A DNA stretch of 11,756 nucleotides from an uncultured Flavobacteriales bacterium. GTDB lineage: Bacteria; Bacteroidota; Bacteroidia; Flavobacteriales_D; Parvicellaceae. Positions 1-7,524 of this stretch are shown here, piece after piece. Numbering within the stretch: the stretch's first letter is position 1; the number at the start of each line of letters is the position of its first letter. The stretch spans positions 1 through 11,756 of the forward strand of contig CALDTD010000276.1 in the NCBI GenBank assembly GCA_937924345.1, read 5' to 3'. The position numbers were made by a program, and so were the translations under genes. Below the pieces are notes generated by a model that ran no database searches, had not been told where the DNA came from, and saw nothing but the letters and a program-made list of their open reading frames with translations.

Positions 1-27
1 AGGCTTTTTTATGAGTTTGAAAATCAA

Positions 28-1869
28 TTACTCTACTGTAACTGATTTTGCTAAATTTCTAGGCTGGTCTACATTACATTCACGCATAACAGCTGTATGG
101 TAACTCAGTAATTGTAAAGGTATAGTTGCTAATAGTGGTACTAGCATATCATCAGTCTTTGGTATTTCAATAACATGATCTGCAATTTCTTTTACAACCT
201 TATCTCCTTTTGTTACTATTGCAATTACTTTTCCTTTTCTAGCCTTAACTTCTTGAATATTGCTTACCACTTTTTCATAACTAGCATCTTGTGTCGCAAT
301 TACAAAAACAGGCATTTCTTCATCAATTAAAGCAATAGGCCCATGTTTCATTTCTGCTGCTGGGTAACCCTCTGCATGTATGTATGAAATTTCTTTTAGT
401 TTTAAAGCTCCTTCCAACGCTACTGGGAAGTTTATTCCTCTTCCTAAAAACAATGCATTAGGAGCATCTTTATAAATCTCAGCAACACCTTTTATATAGT
501 CATCAGATTTTAAAACCTCTTCCACTTTACCTGGAATAGCGTCTAATTCTAACATAATACGACTAAAACGTTTTGGATCTATTTCTCCATTGTTCTTTCC
601 AAACAATAAAGAAATTAATGTTAATACTGTTACCTGAGCCGTGAATGCTTTGGTAGAAGCTACTCCAATTTCTGGACCAGCATGTGTATATGCACCGCAG
701 TCTGTAGCTCTTGCAATAGTACTATTTACTACGTTACAAATACCAATAATTGTAGCACCTTTAGACTTTGCTAGTTCTATTGCTGCAAGTGTATCTGCTG
801 TTTCTCCTGATTGAGAAATAGCGATTACAACATCACTTTCATCTATAATTGGATTTCTATACCTAAACTCTGAAGCATATTCAACCTCAACAGGTATTCT
901 AGAAAGTTCTTCTAACAAATATTCACCTACTATACCCGCATGCCAAGAAGTTCCGCAAGCTATAATGATTAAACGTTTTGCTGCAAATATTTTTTCCTGA
1001 TAAGCTTCAATACCCCCTAAAGAAATTAGGTTTTGATTTAACATTAAACGCCCACGCATACAATCTTTTATCGAACGTGGTTGCTCATAAATCTCTTTGA
1101 GCATAAAATGATCGTATCCGCCTTTTTCTAAGGTTTCAATTTTCATTTCCAGCTCATGTATATAAGGTGTCTTCTCTTGATTTTGAATTGTTTTTAATGT
1201 CAATCCAGAATCTAAACTTAATTTTGCTATTTCACCATCTTCAAGATAAATAACATTCTTAGTATATTCTATAATTGGAGTGGCATCGGAACCAACAAAA
1301 TACTCATCCTCTCCTACACCTATAACTAATGGACTACTTTTTTTAGCAGCAATAATCTCTTTAGGGTTATCATGTGAAATAACGACAATTGCATATGCAC
1401 CAATTACTTCGTGCAATGCTTGCCTGGTCCCTTCAAAAACATCACAACCTTGTTTCTCTATAACATCTTCAATTAAGTGCATTAACACCTCTGTATCTGT
1501 TTCACTTTTAAAAATATGACCACGAGAGATTAACTCTTCTTTTAAAACGGCATAGTTTTCAATAATTCCATTGTGTACTAAAGCAAACTTACCATTACCC
1601 GACGAGTGAGGGTGTGCATTTATATCGTTTGGCTTTCCGTGAGTTGCCCATCTTGTATGCCCTATTCCAACACCTCCAGAAGTGTCTTTATCTTTGGCAA
1701 ACTTCTCTAATTCAACAACCTTCCCTTGCTTTTTGTAGATATTTAGTTCGTTACCATTATTTACAGCAATTCCAGAACTATCATACCCTCTATATTCTAG
1801 TCTTTTTAATCCTTTTAATACGATTGGAAAAGCTTCTCTTTCTCCAATATACGCAACAATTCCACACAT
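28..1869 (-). CDS. glmS: Glutamine--fructose-6-phosphate aminotransferase (isomerizing), GlmS
   Basis: This enzyme converts fructose-6-phosphate and glutamine to glucosamine-6-phosphate and glutamate, the first committed step toward UDP-GlcNAc for peptidoglycan and lipopolysaccharide; it is cytoplasmic. The 613-residue length is normal for the family. The start Met is followed directly by Cys2, the nucleophile of class II glutamine amidotransferases, which fixes the start codon. Further glutaminase motifs are HTRWATHG (71-78) and HNGIIENY (99-106). Two SIS sugar-isomerase domains follow, the first marked by CGTSWHAG near residue 305 and SQSGETADT near 350. The C-terminus RNLAKSVTVE is the family's usual ending. 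The ATG lies 3 bases after the stop of the DUF4270 gene, so it is probably the last or a late gene of that operon. No glmS ribozyme-like leader is possible in so short a gap. Function is recognised with high confidence. Confidence 0.98.
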   Translation of the reverse strand: MCGIVAYIGEREAFPIVLKGLKRLEYRGYDSSGIAVNNGNELNIYKKQGKVVELEKFAKDKDTSGGVGIGHTRWATHGKPNDINAHPHSSGNGKFALVHNGIIENYAVLKEELISRGHIFKSETDTEVLMHLIEDVIEKQGCDVFEGTRQALHEVIGAYAIVVISHDNPKEIIAAKKSSPLVIGVGEDEYFVGSDATPIIEYTKNVIYLEDGEIAKLSLDSGLTLKTIQNQEKTPYIHELEMKIETLEKGGYDHFMLKEIYEQPRSIKDCMRGRLMLNQNLISLGGIEAYQEKIFAAKRLIIIACGTSWHAGIVGEYLLEELSRIPVEVEYASEFRYRNPIIDESDVVIAISQSGETADTLAAIELAKSKGATIIGICNVVNSTIARATDCGAYTHAGPEIGVASTKAFTAQVTVLTLISLLFGKNNGEIDPKRFSRIMLELDAIPGKVEEVLKSDDYIKGVAEIYKDAPNALFLGRGINFPVALEGALKLKEISYIHAEGYPAAEMKHGPIALIDEEMPVFVIATQDASYEKVVSNIQEVKARKGKVIAIVTKGDKVVKEIADHVIEIPKTDDMLVPLLATIPLQLLSYHTAVMRECNVDQPRNLAKSVTVE

Positions 1870-1872
1870 GGT

Positions 1873-3219
1873 TTAATACTTTGTAAATGTTATTTTTAAG
1901 CTTGGCTTATCTTTTAAAGTGGTTTCTTTACCATTAAATACTACTCTATTTGCAGTGATTCCACTTTGGCTATTTAAAATCGTTAGTGGCGAATTTTTAA
2001 TATCTCCAGCCAAAACCTTATTCAAATGTCTAGTAACATTAAATACATATCTATTTTCGTCAAAATCGTAACGCCCACCTAAACCATCTGAAAAATCTTC
2101 AATAAAGACATCTTTTCCACTTTCATCCTCTCTGGTTAAAAACAACTGTGTTGATGGTAAGTATTTATCTAAAACATAGTACTGTGCAGGTAAAATCAGT
2201 TCAGCTTTATTTACAACAACATTTCCATTTTTAATATAATCTTTTAGGTATGGAAAAGCTACTTTACCATTTACACCTCCCATTGTTTGTGCAAAGAACT
2301 GAGTTTGACCTAATGTTGAATCTGCTAAAACATCTCCTACATAAAAATTATCATTATTAATTAATACTCGGTGGTAACGTGCTGATTGAGAATTAAAGTT
2401 TAAATCATAAGCGATTGTATCTTTAACTACTGTATCTCTGTAGAAAATAGTAATTTTAGAATATTCATCTAATAAATCAGTATAGATTATACCTCCCTCG
2501 TTAGTTATTTGTTGAGGCGTATTTGTTTTTATTAAAAGTCCTTTAAACCAATCAGTAAATTGACCAGTTGCATCATTCCCATCTAACACCCCTGTTCCAG
2601 ATTGATTAATAATTTTCCATCCAAAAGTATTAACATCTAGAGGAATTCCAATAATAGCTTCATCAACTAACTCTCCTTCAACTGTTCCAATAGAAAAAGG
2701 TTGTGGCGTTATTGTTCCTGCACCCGAAACGACTAAATTTCCAATAGTAGAATCTAAAGTTGTAGAAGAATAATAATCAGAATCAACATCCATACTGTTC
2801 GCCAATTGATATACCTCAAAATTTTGTGGTTGTGTATTCCCGTAGAAATCACTTATTTTTAAATAAAGTATTACAGAGTCTACGACTAAGTCATCTAAAT
2901 TTCCACTAGCAGGTGTAAAATTTACGGCAGCAGATATTCTTAACTGAGCAAAAATTGCTGCTTGTATTTTTCCAAAAAAGGGATCAACGTAAGAACCGAT
3001 TAGATTATCTCCCGAAAGTTCGTCCGTACGAATACTATCACCTTTTTCTACATAAGTAATTAACTTGCTTGTATCAGAGACAAGTAAATTCAACTCATCA
3101 CCTTGAGGTTGTATTGCCAACCCTAAATCGTTTTCTTTTTTCTTGCAGCTAGCAAAAAGTAGAATTAATACCAATAAAGAATAATAGGTAGCGGCTTTAA
3201 TTTGCCAATATTTCATCAT
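1873..3219 (-). CDS. DUF4270 family lipoprotein
   Basis: A predicted exported lipoprotein of about 448 residues. It has a short basic N-terminus, a hydrophobic stretch (SLLVLILLFA) and a lipobox ending at a Cys near residue 25, followed by KKKEN, the common Bacteroidota lipoprotein start. The mature part contains the pattern expected of DUF4270: early D-S-I-R and GSYVDPFFGKIQA, then VVDSVILYLKISDFYG, a beta-rich body, and a C-terminal segment on NVTRHLNKVL and FNGKETTLKDKPSLKITFTKY-like strands. Biochemical function is not established for this family. The open frame extends to a TTG at 3225, but the paired ATGs at 3219 and 3216 are more likely starts. Either start lies inside the 3' end of the upstream GlgA-like gene, implying translational coupling. 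The same arrangement beside glmS is, from memory, common in Flavobacteriia. Family assignment is by recognition, not by search. Confidence 0.88.
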   Translation of the reverse strand: MMKYWQIKAATYYSLLVLILLFASCKKKENDLGLAIQPQGDELNLLVSDTSKLITYVEKGDSIRTDELSGDNLIGSYVDPFFGKIQAAIFAQLRISAAVNFTPASGNLDDLVVDSVILYLKISDFYGNTQPQNFEVYQLANSMDVDSDYYSSTTLDSTIGNLVVSGAGTITPQPFSIGTVEGELVDEAIIGIPLDVNTFGWKIINQSGTGVLDGNDATGQFTDWFKGLLIKTNTPQQITNEGGIIYTDLLDEYSKITIFYRDTVVKDTIAYDLNFNSQSARYHRVLINNDNFYVGDVLADSTLGQTQFFAQTMGGVNGKVAFPYLKDYIKNGNVVVNKAELILPAQYYVLDKYLPSTQLFLTREDESGKDVFIEDFSDGLGGRYDFDENRYVFNVTRHLNKVLAGDIKNSPLTILNSQSGITANRVVFNGKETTLKDKPSLKITFTKY

Positions 3220-4024
3220 TTGCAAGTATGTTATTATAAAAATCTTGATGTGCTGTAACCAATGTTTCTTCGTTTTGATAGTCTAAAACTGGTTTACCAG
3301 ACTCTTTTATATAACTACTTAAAGATTCGTTTATTGTTTCACTTCCAACAGCAATTGCATCTGCCCAAGTCATTCCTAATATATTTAGGTTATCTATAGA
3401 AGGATTTGCAAGAATATTAACATCCTCTTCAGCAAAATTATCGAACTTCAGCTTATCTACAAGTCGCTTATCCATCCACTTATCATCTTCTTGATCATAA
3501 GCTGAATAAACAATCTTTATATTTTCAAAATGAGGATCGTTAGCGTACATCTTCTTTAAATAAAGCGGCATAAATCCAGCCATCCAACCATGACAGTGCA
3601 CAATATCTGGAGTCCAACCTAATTTTTTAACTGTTTCAATGACACCTTTACAAAAGAACATTGCTCTCTCGTCATTATCATCGTGGAAGTTACCATCCAT
3701 GTCGTTAACAGTAGTTTTTCTTTTAAAATACTCTTCGTTATCAATAAAATAAACTTGCATTTTCGCTTTAGGAATAGAAGCTACTTTTATAATTAAAGGA
3801 TGATCTGCATCATCAATAACCAAGTTCATTCCCGACAAACGAATTACTTCATGTAATTGATGTCTTCTTTCGTTAACAACACCAAAACGAGGCATAAATA
3901 CTCTAATTTCCTTATCTTCTTCTTGTACTCCTTGAGATAATCTTCTTACAACTGAAGAAACTCCTTCTTCAGGTAAAAATGGAAAAATTTCTTGTGTAAT
4001 GTATAATACTCGTTTTTTTGACAT
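3197..4024 (-). CDS. Short GlgA-like (glycogen/starch synthase catalytic domain) protein
   Basis: The protein resembles the N-terminal Rossmann half of GT5 glycogen synthases: RVLYITQEIFPFLPEEG at 5-21, VFMPRFG at 42-48 and DIVHCHGWMAGFMPLYLK from 140. It is only about 275 residues, against roughly 480 for bacterial GlgA, and the C-terminal GT-B domain is absent. Where GlgA has the ADP-glucose-binding K-T-G-G-L, this protein reads P-E-E-G-V (18-22), so the key lysine is missing. The HxH-type HCHGWMAG (143-150) is partly kept. Such one-domain relatives are usually annotated as glycogen synthase in Flavobacteriia, but synthase activity is doubtful; a regulatory or sugar-nucleotide-binding role is only an inference. 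The start is taken as ATG 4024 in preference to GTG 4033. It is the first gene of the operon with the DUF4270 gene and glmS, and its 3' end overlaps the DUF4270 start by 20-23 bases. Confidence 0.85.
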   Translation of the reverse strand: MSKKRVLYITQEIFPFLPEEGVSSVVRRLSQGVQEEDKEIRVFMPRFGVVNERRHQLHEVIRLSGMNLVIDDADHPLIIKVASIPKAKMQVYFIDNEEYFKRKTTVNDMDGNFHDDNDERAMFFCKGVIETVKKLGWTPDIVHCHGWMAGFMPLYLKKMYANDPHFENIKIVYSAYDQEDDKWMDKRLVDKLKFDNFAEEDVNILANPSIDNLNILGMTWADAIAVGSETINESLSSYIKESGKPVLDYQNEETLVTAHQDFYNNILANDEILAN

Positions 4025-4051
4025 AAAGGTCACAATTTTGGTTAAAGGTTA

Positions 4052-4083
4052 CAAAAATATAAAAAAAATATCAATACTTACAA
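4052..4083 (-). promoter_or_regulatory. Candidate Bacteroidota promoter for the GlgA-like/DUF4270/glmS operon
   Basis: Read on the minus strand, TATTTTTG (4059-4052) matches the Bacteroidota -7 consensus TAnnTTTG exactly, and a TTG (4083-4081) lies 21 bases upstream, near the usual -33 spacing. The predicted transcript would start about 20 bases before the ATG at 4024. AT-richness makes chance matches common, so this is a candidate only. Confidence 0.4.
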
Positions 4084-4092
4084 CTATTAATA

Positions 4093-4100
4093 TAGATTTG
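4093..4100 (+). promoter_or_regulatory. Candidate -7 box upstream of panC
   Basis: TAGATTTG matches TAnnTTTG exactly on the plus strand, about 120 bases before panC. No TTG or TTTG sits at the expected distance upstream, so only half of the promoter motif is present. It faces away from the candidate minus-strand promoter 34 bases to its left, which fits a divergent control region. Confidence 0.28.
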
Positions 4101-4222
4101 TTACGCTTTTAGAAATTACAAACCTTTTTTTATTGTTTTTAACGAAGCATTTTTATCGTTTATCTTAACGAACTATTTGATATAAAAAGTAAAGCAAAAT
4201 AGCTAATAATAACTTTTAGTAA

Positions 4223-5056
4223 ATGATTATATTTAAAACTCAAAAGGAATTAAAAACCCATTTAGAAGCCTTAAATAAAACGATTGGTTTTGTTCCTACT
4301 ATGGGAGCTTTACATTTGGGGCATATTTCCCTAGTTCAACAAGCTAAAAAGGAATCGGAAATAGTGGTTTGCAGCATTTTTGTAAACCCTACACAATTTA
4401 ACGAGATAAATGATTTTGAAAACTACCCTGTTACGCACAAACAAGATATTGAACTTTTAAAAAACAACGCCTGTGACATCCTTTATTTACCAGAAAGCGT
4501 AAAAGATGTGTATCTCTATGAAAAGAAAATCAACATTGACTTAGGTACAATTGCGACTGTCATGGAAGGTGCAAATCGACCAGGGCATTTTGATGGTGTT
4601 GTACAAGTTGTGAGTGTTTTATTTGAAATTGTTAATCCACATAAGGCTTTCTTTGGACTAAAAGACTTTCAGCAGTATTGTATTATAAAAAAAATGGTTC
4701 AAGAACTAGAGCTTAACATCGAAGTAATTGGCTGCCCAATAGTTAGAGAAGAAACAGGTCTAGCAATGAGCTCAAGAAACGCCCTATTAAGCGAAGCAGA
4801 AAGAAAACGTGCTTTAGTTATTATAGAAACATTACAGTTTTTACAAAAAAACACCAAACCAGGTAACAACTCAAAACTAATTGATAATTGCTGTTTAAAG
4901 CTGAATAAATCTTCTAGGTTAGAATATTTAACAATTGCAGATTTAGAAACATTACAACCCACGATTTTCCTAGAAAAAAACAAAGAATACCGAGCTTTTA
5001 TAGTAACTCGTTTAGGGAATGTTCGCTTAATCGATAATATTGAGATTTTTGCCTAA
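4223..5056 (+). CDS. panC: Pantothenate synthetase (pantoate--beta-alanine ligase), PanC
   Basis: PanC joins pantoate and beta-alanine using ATP to give pantothenate, the last step of vitamin B5 synthesis; it is cytoplasmic. The 277-residue length is typical. The N-terminal nucleotide-binding motif PTMGALHLGH spans 25-34, including the HxGH signature at 31-34. FVNPTQF (53-59), NRPGHFDGV (118-126) and FFGLKDFQQ (143-151) are the conserved pantoate and ATP-binding segments. MSSRN at 182-186 is the KMSKS-equivalent loop. All key residues appear intact. The ATG start places FVPTMGALHLGH at the normal distance from the N-terminus. It is followed 12 bases later by panD, whose product makes the beta-alanine that PanC consumes, so the two form a functional operon. 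Confidence 0.97.
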   Translation: MIIFKTQKELKTHLEALNKTIGFVPTMGALHLGHISLVQQAKKESEIVVCSIFVNPTQFNEINDFENYPVTHKQDIELLKNNACDILYLPESVKDVYLYEKKINIDLGTIATVMEGANRPGHFDGVVQVVSVLFEIVNPHKAFFGLKDFQQYCIIKKMVQELELNIEVIGCPIVREETGLAMSSRNALLSEAERKRALVIIETLQFLQKNTKPGNNSKLIDNCCLKLNKSSRLEYLTIADLETLQPTIFLEKNKEYRAFIVTRLGNVRLIDNIEIFA

Positions 5057-5068
5057 ATTTGCATTGCT

Positions 5069-5422
5069 ATGAATATTCAAATCTTCAAATCAAAAATTCA
5101 CCGTGTTTCTGTGACAGAAGCAGATCTTAATTACATAGGCAGTATAACTATTGATGAAACGTTAATTGAAGCAGCAAACCTAATTGAGGGAGAAAAAGTC
5201 CAAATCGTTAACGTAAACAACGGAGAGCGAATAGAAACCTACGTAATAAAAGGAAAACGCGATTCAGGTGTAATTTGTTTAAATGGACCAGCAGCTAGAC
5301 GCGTTGCCGTTGGAGATATTGTAATTATTATTGGTTATGCTTATATGGATTTTGAGGAAGCAAAAACCTTTAAACCATCAATTGTTTTTCCTAACCCAGA
5401 AACCAATAGAATTGAAAAATAA
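5069..5422 (+). CDS. panD: Aspartate 1-decarboxylase precursor, PanD
   Basis: PanD decarboxylates L-aspartate to beta-alanine, the substrate of the neighbouring PanC. It is made as an inactive proenzyme that cleaves itself between Gly24 and Ser25, turning the serine into the catalytic pyruvoyl group; the sequence here reads Y22-I-G24-S25, exactly at the expected site. Other conserved residues are Lys9, His11, Tyr22, Arg54, Thr57 and Tyr58, and the NGPAARR motif lies in the 70s. The 117-residue length is normal. The gene starts 12 bases after panC and ends 15 bases before the next membrane-protein gene. Assignment is secure. Confidence 0.97.
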   Translation: MNIQIFKSKIHRVSVTEADLNYIGSITIDETLIEAANLIEGEKVQIVNVNNGERIETYVIKGKRDSGVICLNGPAARRVAVGDIVIIIGYAYMDFEEAKTFKPSIVFPNPETNRIEK

Positions 5423-5437
5423 GCGTTTCTTATTTCT

Positions 5438-6445
5438 ATGAAAGACGCTATAATTAAAGTTTTAAAAATTTCCATACCATTACTAATTGGTATATACCTA
5501 ATGTGGTATTTTTGGGACGCCATGTCCGAAAAAGATAAAGAAAGCTTTTTTAAAGCCATAAATGAAGCGAACTACTTTTGGTTTTTGCTTTCAATTTTCT
5601 TTAGTTTCTTCAGTCATTTAAGCCGTGCTATTAGATGGCGATATATACTAGAACCTATTGGTTACAAGACCAAATTAATAAACCGCTACAATGCATTAAT
5701 GATTGGCTACATCATGAACCTTCTAATTCCTAGAGCGGGAGAAGCTTCAAGATCGGGAGTACTTTACAAAACAGAAGGCGTTCCGTTTACCAAATCGTTT
5801 GGAACAATAATAGCTGAGCGTATTTTTGATCTAATTATGTTAGGAATAGTAGTTTTACTGGCGCTACTCTTTAGTTATGATGACTTAATGGAGTTAATTG
5901 CACAAAACCAAAAACTACAAGCTGAAAAACAGGATGGAAGCGCGAACTTTATAATATATGGAGTTACTTTGTTTAGCCTTTTAATTATTACGTCTTTAGT
6001 GGTTTGGAAATTTGTCCCAAAAATAAAAAACAAGTTAGTTTCTATTTTTAAAGATATAATCGCGGGCGTGTTTTCTATTTTTAAATCCGAACACCCTTGG
6101 AGGTTCGTTGGTCACACACTACTTATATGGACAATCTATGTTGGTTTTTTTGGTGTTTGTTTTTTCAGCTTAGAATCAACACAAGCAGTTCCTTTTGGCG
6201 GAATATTAATAGGCTTTATAGCAGGCACATTAGGAATAATGTTTACAAACGGAGGAATGGGTGCCTACCCAATGTTAGTCGGGATTGTAATCACATATTA
6301 TCTTGGTAACACACTTGGCCCTGACGAAGCAAAAGGTGTAGGAAATGCCTTGGGAATGATGATATGGTCTACCCAAACCATTATGATGATTTTACTAGGT
6401 TTAGTTTCTTTGTTTTTGGTGCAGAGAGGTAAGAAAAAAGTATAA
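5438..6445 (+). CDS. YbhN/MprF-type integral membrane protein (LPG synthase TM domain, flippase-like)
   Basis: A 335-residue polytopic inner-membrane protein with roughly eight hydrophobic segments, near residues 8-26, 45-65, 85-100, 125-146, 170-192, 222-245, 252-290 (probably two) and 303-327. It matches the family built on the membrane domain of lysylphosphatidylglycerol synthase MprF (PF03706), marked by NLLIPRAGEASRSG (94-107) and ERIFDLIMLG after residue 125. The soluble aminoacyl-transferase domain of true MprF is absent, so lipid lysinylation is unlikely. A lipid-translocation role is a family-level guess. It begins 15 bases after panD and is followed 2 bases later by the OmpA-domain gene. 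This gene commonly follows panD in Flavobacteriia, to my recollection, without an obvious link to pantothenate synthesis. Confidence 0.87.
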   Translation: MKDAIIKVLKISIPLLIGIYLMWYFWDAMSEKDKESFFKAINEANYFWFLLSIFFSFFSHLSRAIRWRYILEPIGYKTKLINRYNALMIGYIMNLLIPRAGEASRSGVLYKTEGVPFTKSFGTIIAERIFDLIMLGIVVLLALLFSYDDLMELIAQNQKLQAEKQDGSANFIIYGVTLFSLLIITSLVVWKFVPKIKNKLVSIFKDIIAGVFSIFKSEHPWRFVGHTLLIWTIYVGFFGVCFFSLESTQAVPFGGILIGFIAGTLGIMFTNGGMGAYPMLVGIVITYYLGNTLGPDEAKGVGNALGMMIWSTQTIMMILLGLVSLFLVQRGKKKV

Positions 6446-6447
6446 AT

Positions 6448-7524
6448 ATGAAACTAATAAAGTTCAATACTATAATTTGTACTATAATTTTTGGTTACTT
6501 TAACTATTTAGCTCAAAGTAATGACTCTATAAAAGCTTCGTTCTATTTTGATAATGATATTGACGTATTATCTGAAACAGAGCAATATAGTTTGAGCACA
6601 TTTATCTCGAACATTAAATATCAAGATATTGCATCTGTAAGATTAGAAGCTCATGCTGACTCTAATCATAACATTAAGTACAATGATTTTCTTTCTAAAA
6701 GAAGATTAAACTATGTAAATAAAAAAATCAGACCTTACCTGGGGAAAATCAAGCCTGGTTTAGATTTTTTTGGAGAAAGAAAACAGGTCGATTTAAGCCA
6801 ACCTTTTTCTGCTAACAGAAGAGTCGATATCACTATTTACTTTAAAGAGCTAAAAAACATAAAAACTTTTTATAGTGACTATAAAAAAAAGCCTGAAATA
6901 TTTACTATTCAGCCAACAAATGACACTTTACTAATTACCAAGTCTGGAGTTAGTTTAAGAATTAAAAAGAACTCTTTCAAGTCTGACAATAGTAATCCAA
7001 TTGAAATCAGAATAACAAGGTATAATTCTAAAAGTGATATTGTTTTAAACAACTTAAATACTGTAACAACAGAAAATGAAATACTAGAAAGTGCAACTAT
7101 GATAAATATAGAAGCTTTTCAAGGCGGAGAGAAACTAAGTGATGTTCTAAACAAAGAAATAAGGGCCAAAATAAAAGTCGATACTATTAAACCTGGAATG
7201 AAGTTAATTACAGGTAATTTTAATGAAGATAGCGTACATAAATGGACATGGGGACAAGAAGATGATACAATTAGTAAACCTATTAATAGATCTTTCTTTT
7301 GGAAATGCATACATTGTATGAGAGGATGTGCAGGAGGTCCAACCTTTACGCATTCTCGAGACTCCATATACACTACAAAATATATTAATGAAAGTAAGTT
7401 TCATTATTTTACTTGCACAGACGACGTTTTTGTAAATCAAAGCATTGAAAACAAAAGAATGACTATTTGGAAACGTATTTTTTGGCGTAAGAAAAGGAAG
7501 CTAAAGGAAAGAGAGAATCACTAG
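6448..7524 (+). CDS. OmpA-domain exported protein, N-terminal part (ends at an in-frame TAG)
   Basis: The 358-residue product starts with a signal peptide (IICTIIFGYFNYLAQ, cleavage probably near 23). An OmpA-like peptidoglycan-binding domain covers about 28-132: FYFDND (32-37), EAHADS (67-72), NDFLSKRRLNYV (79-90) and NRRVDITIYF (123-132). Asp71 and Arg86 are 15 residues apart, as are the pair that hold diaminopimelate in OmpA. A second region at about 150-272 has a pattern often seen in exported Bacteroidota proteins (SGVSLRIKKNSF, then ILESATMINIEAFQGG, then KWTWGQEDD). Next comes a cysteine cluster, Cys287, Cys290, Cys294 and Cys323. The product ends in a basic tail (WKRIFWRKKRKLK). The frame continues without any other stop to 8523, so this is probably the front of a 691-codon gene. 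The start lies 2 bases after the membrane-protein stop. Role: probable cell-envelope protein; specific function unknown. Confidence 0.8.
   Translation: MKLIKFNTIICTIIFGYFNYLAQSNDSIKASFYFDNDIDVLSETEQYSLSTFISNIKYQDIASVRLEAHADSNHNIKYNDFLSKRRLNYVNKKIRPYLGKIKPGLDFFGERKQVDLSQPFSANRRVDITIYFKELKNIKTFYSDYKKKPEIFTIQPTNDTLLITKSGVSLRIKKNSFKSDNSNPIEIRITRYNSKSDIVLNNLNTVTTENEILESATMINIEAFQGGEKLSDVLNKEIRAKIKVDTIKPGMKLITGNFNEDSVHKWTWGQEDDTISKPINRSFFWKCIHCMRGCAGGPTFTHSRDSIYTTKYINESKFHYFTCTDDVFVNQSIENKRMTIWKRIFWRKKRKLKERENH

Noticed and set aside
287..301. CxxCxxxC at residues 287-294 of the OmpA-domain protein as a cytochrome c haem site
   Set aside because: The cysteine pair is followed by Met, not His, so the CxxCH motif is absent. 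The coordinates here are residue numbers.
1280..1886. Plus-strand open frames (1280-1519 and 1614-1886) opposite glmS
   Set aside because: They lie wholly antisense to an intact glmS and show no recognisable protein pattern; they are shadows of its codon use.
7119..7440. Minus-strand open frames opposite the OmpA-domain gene
   Set aside because: They overlap each other and a well-supported coding frame, and have no start context or motifs.
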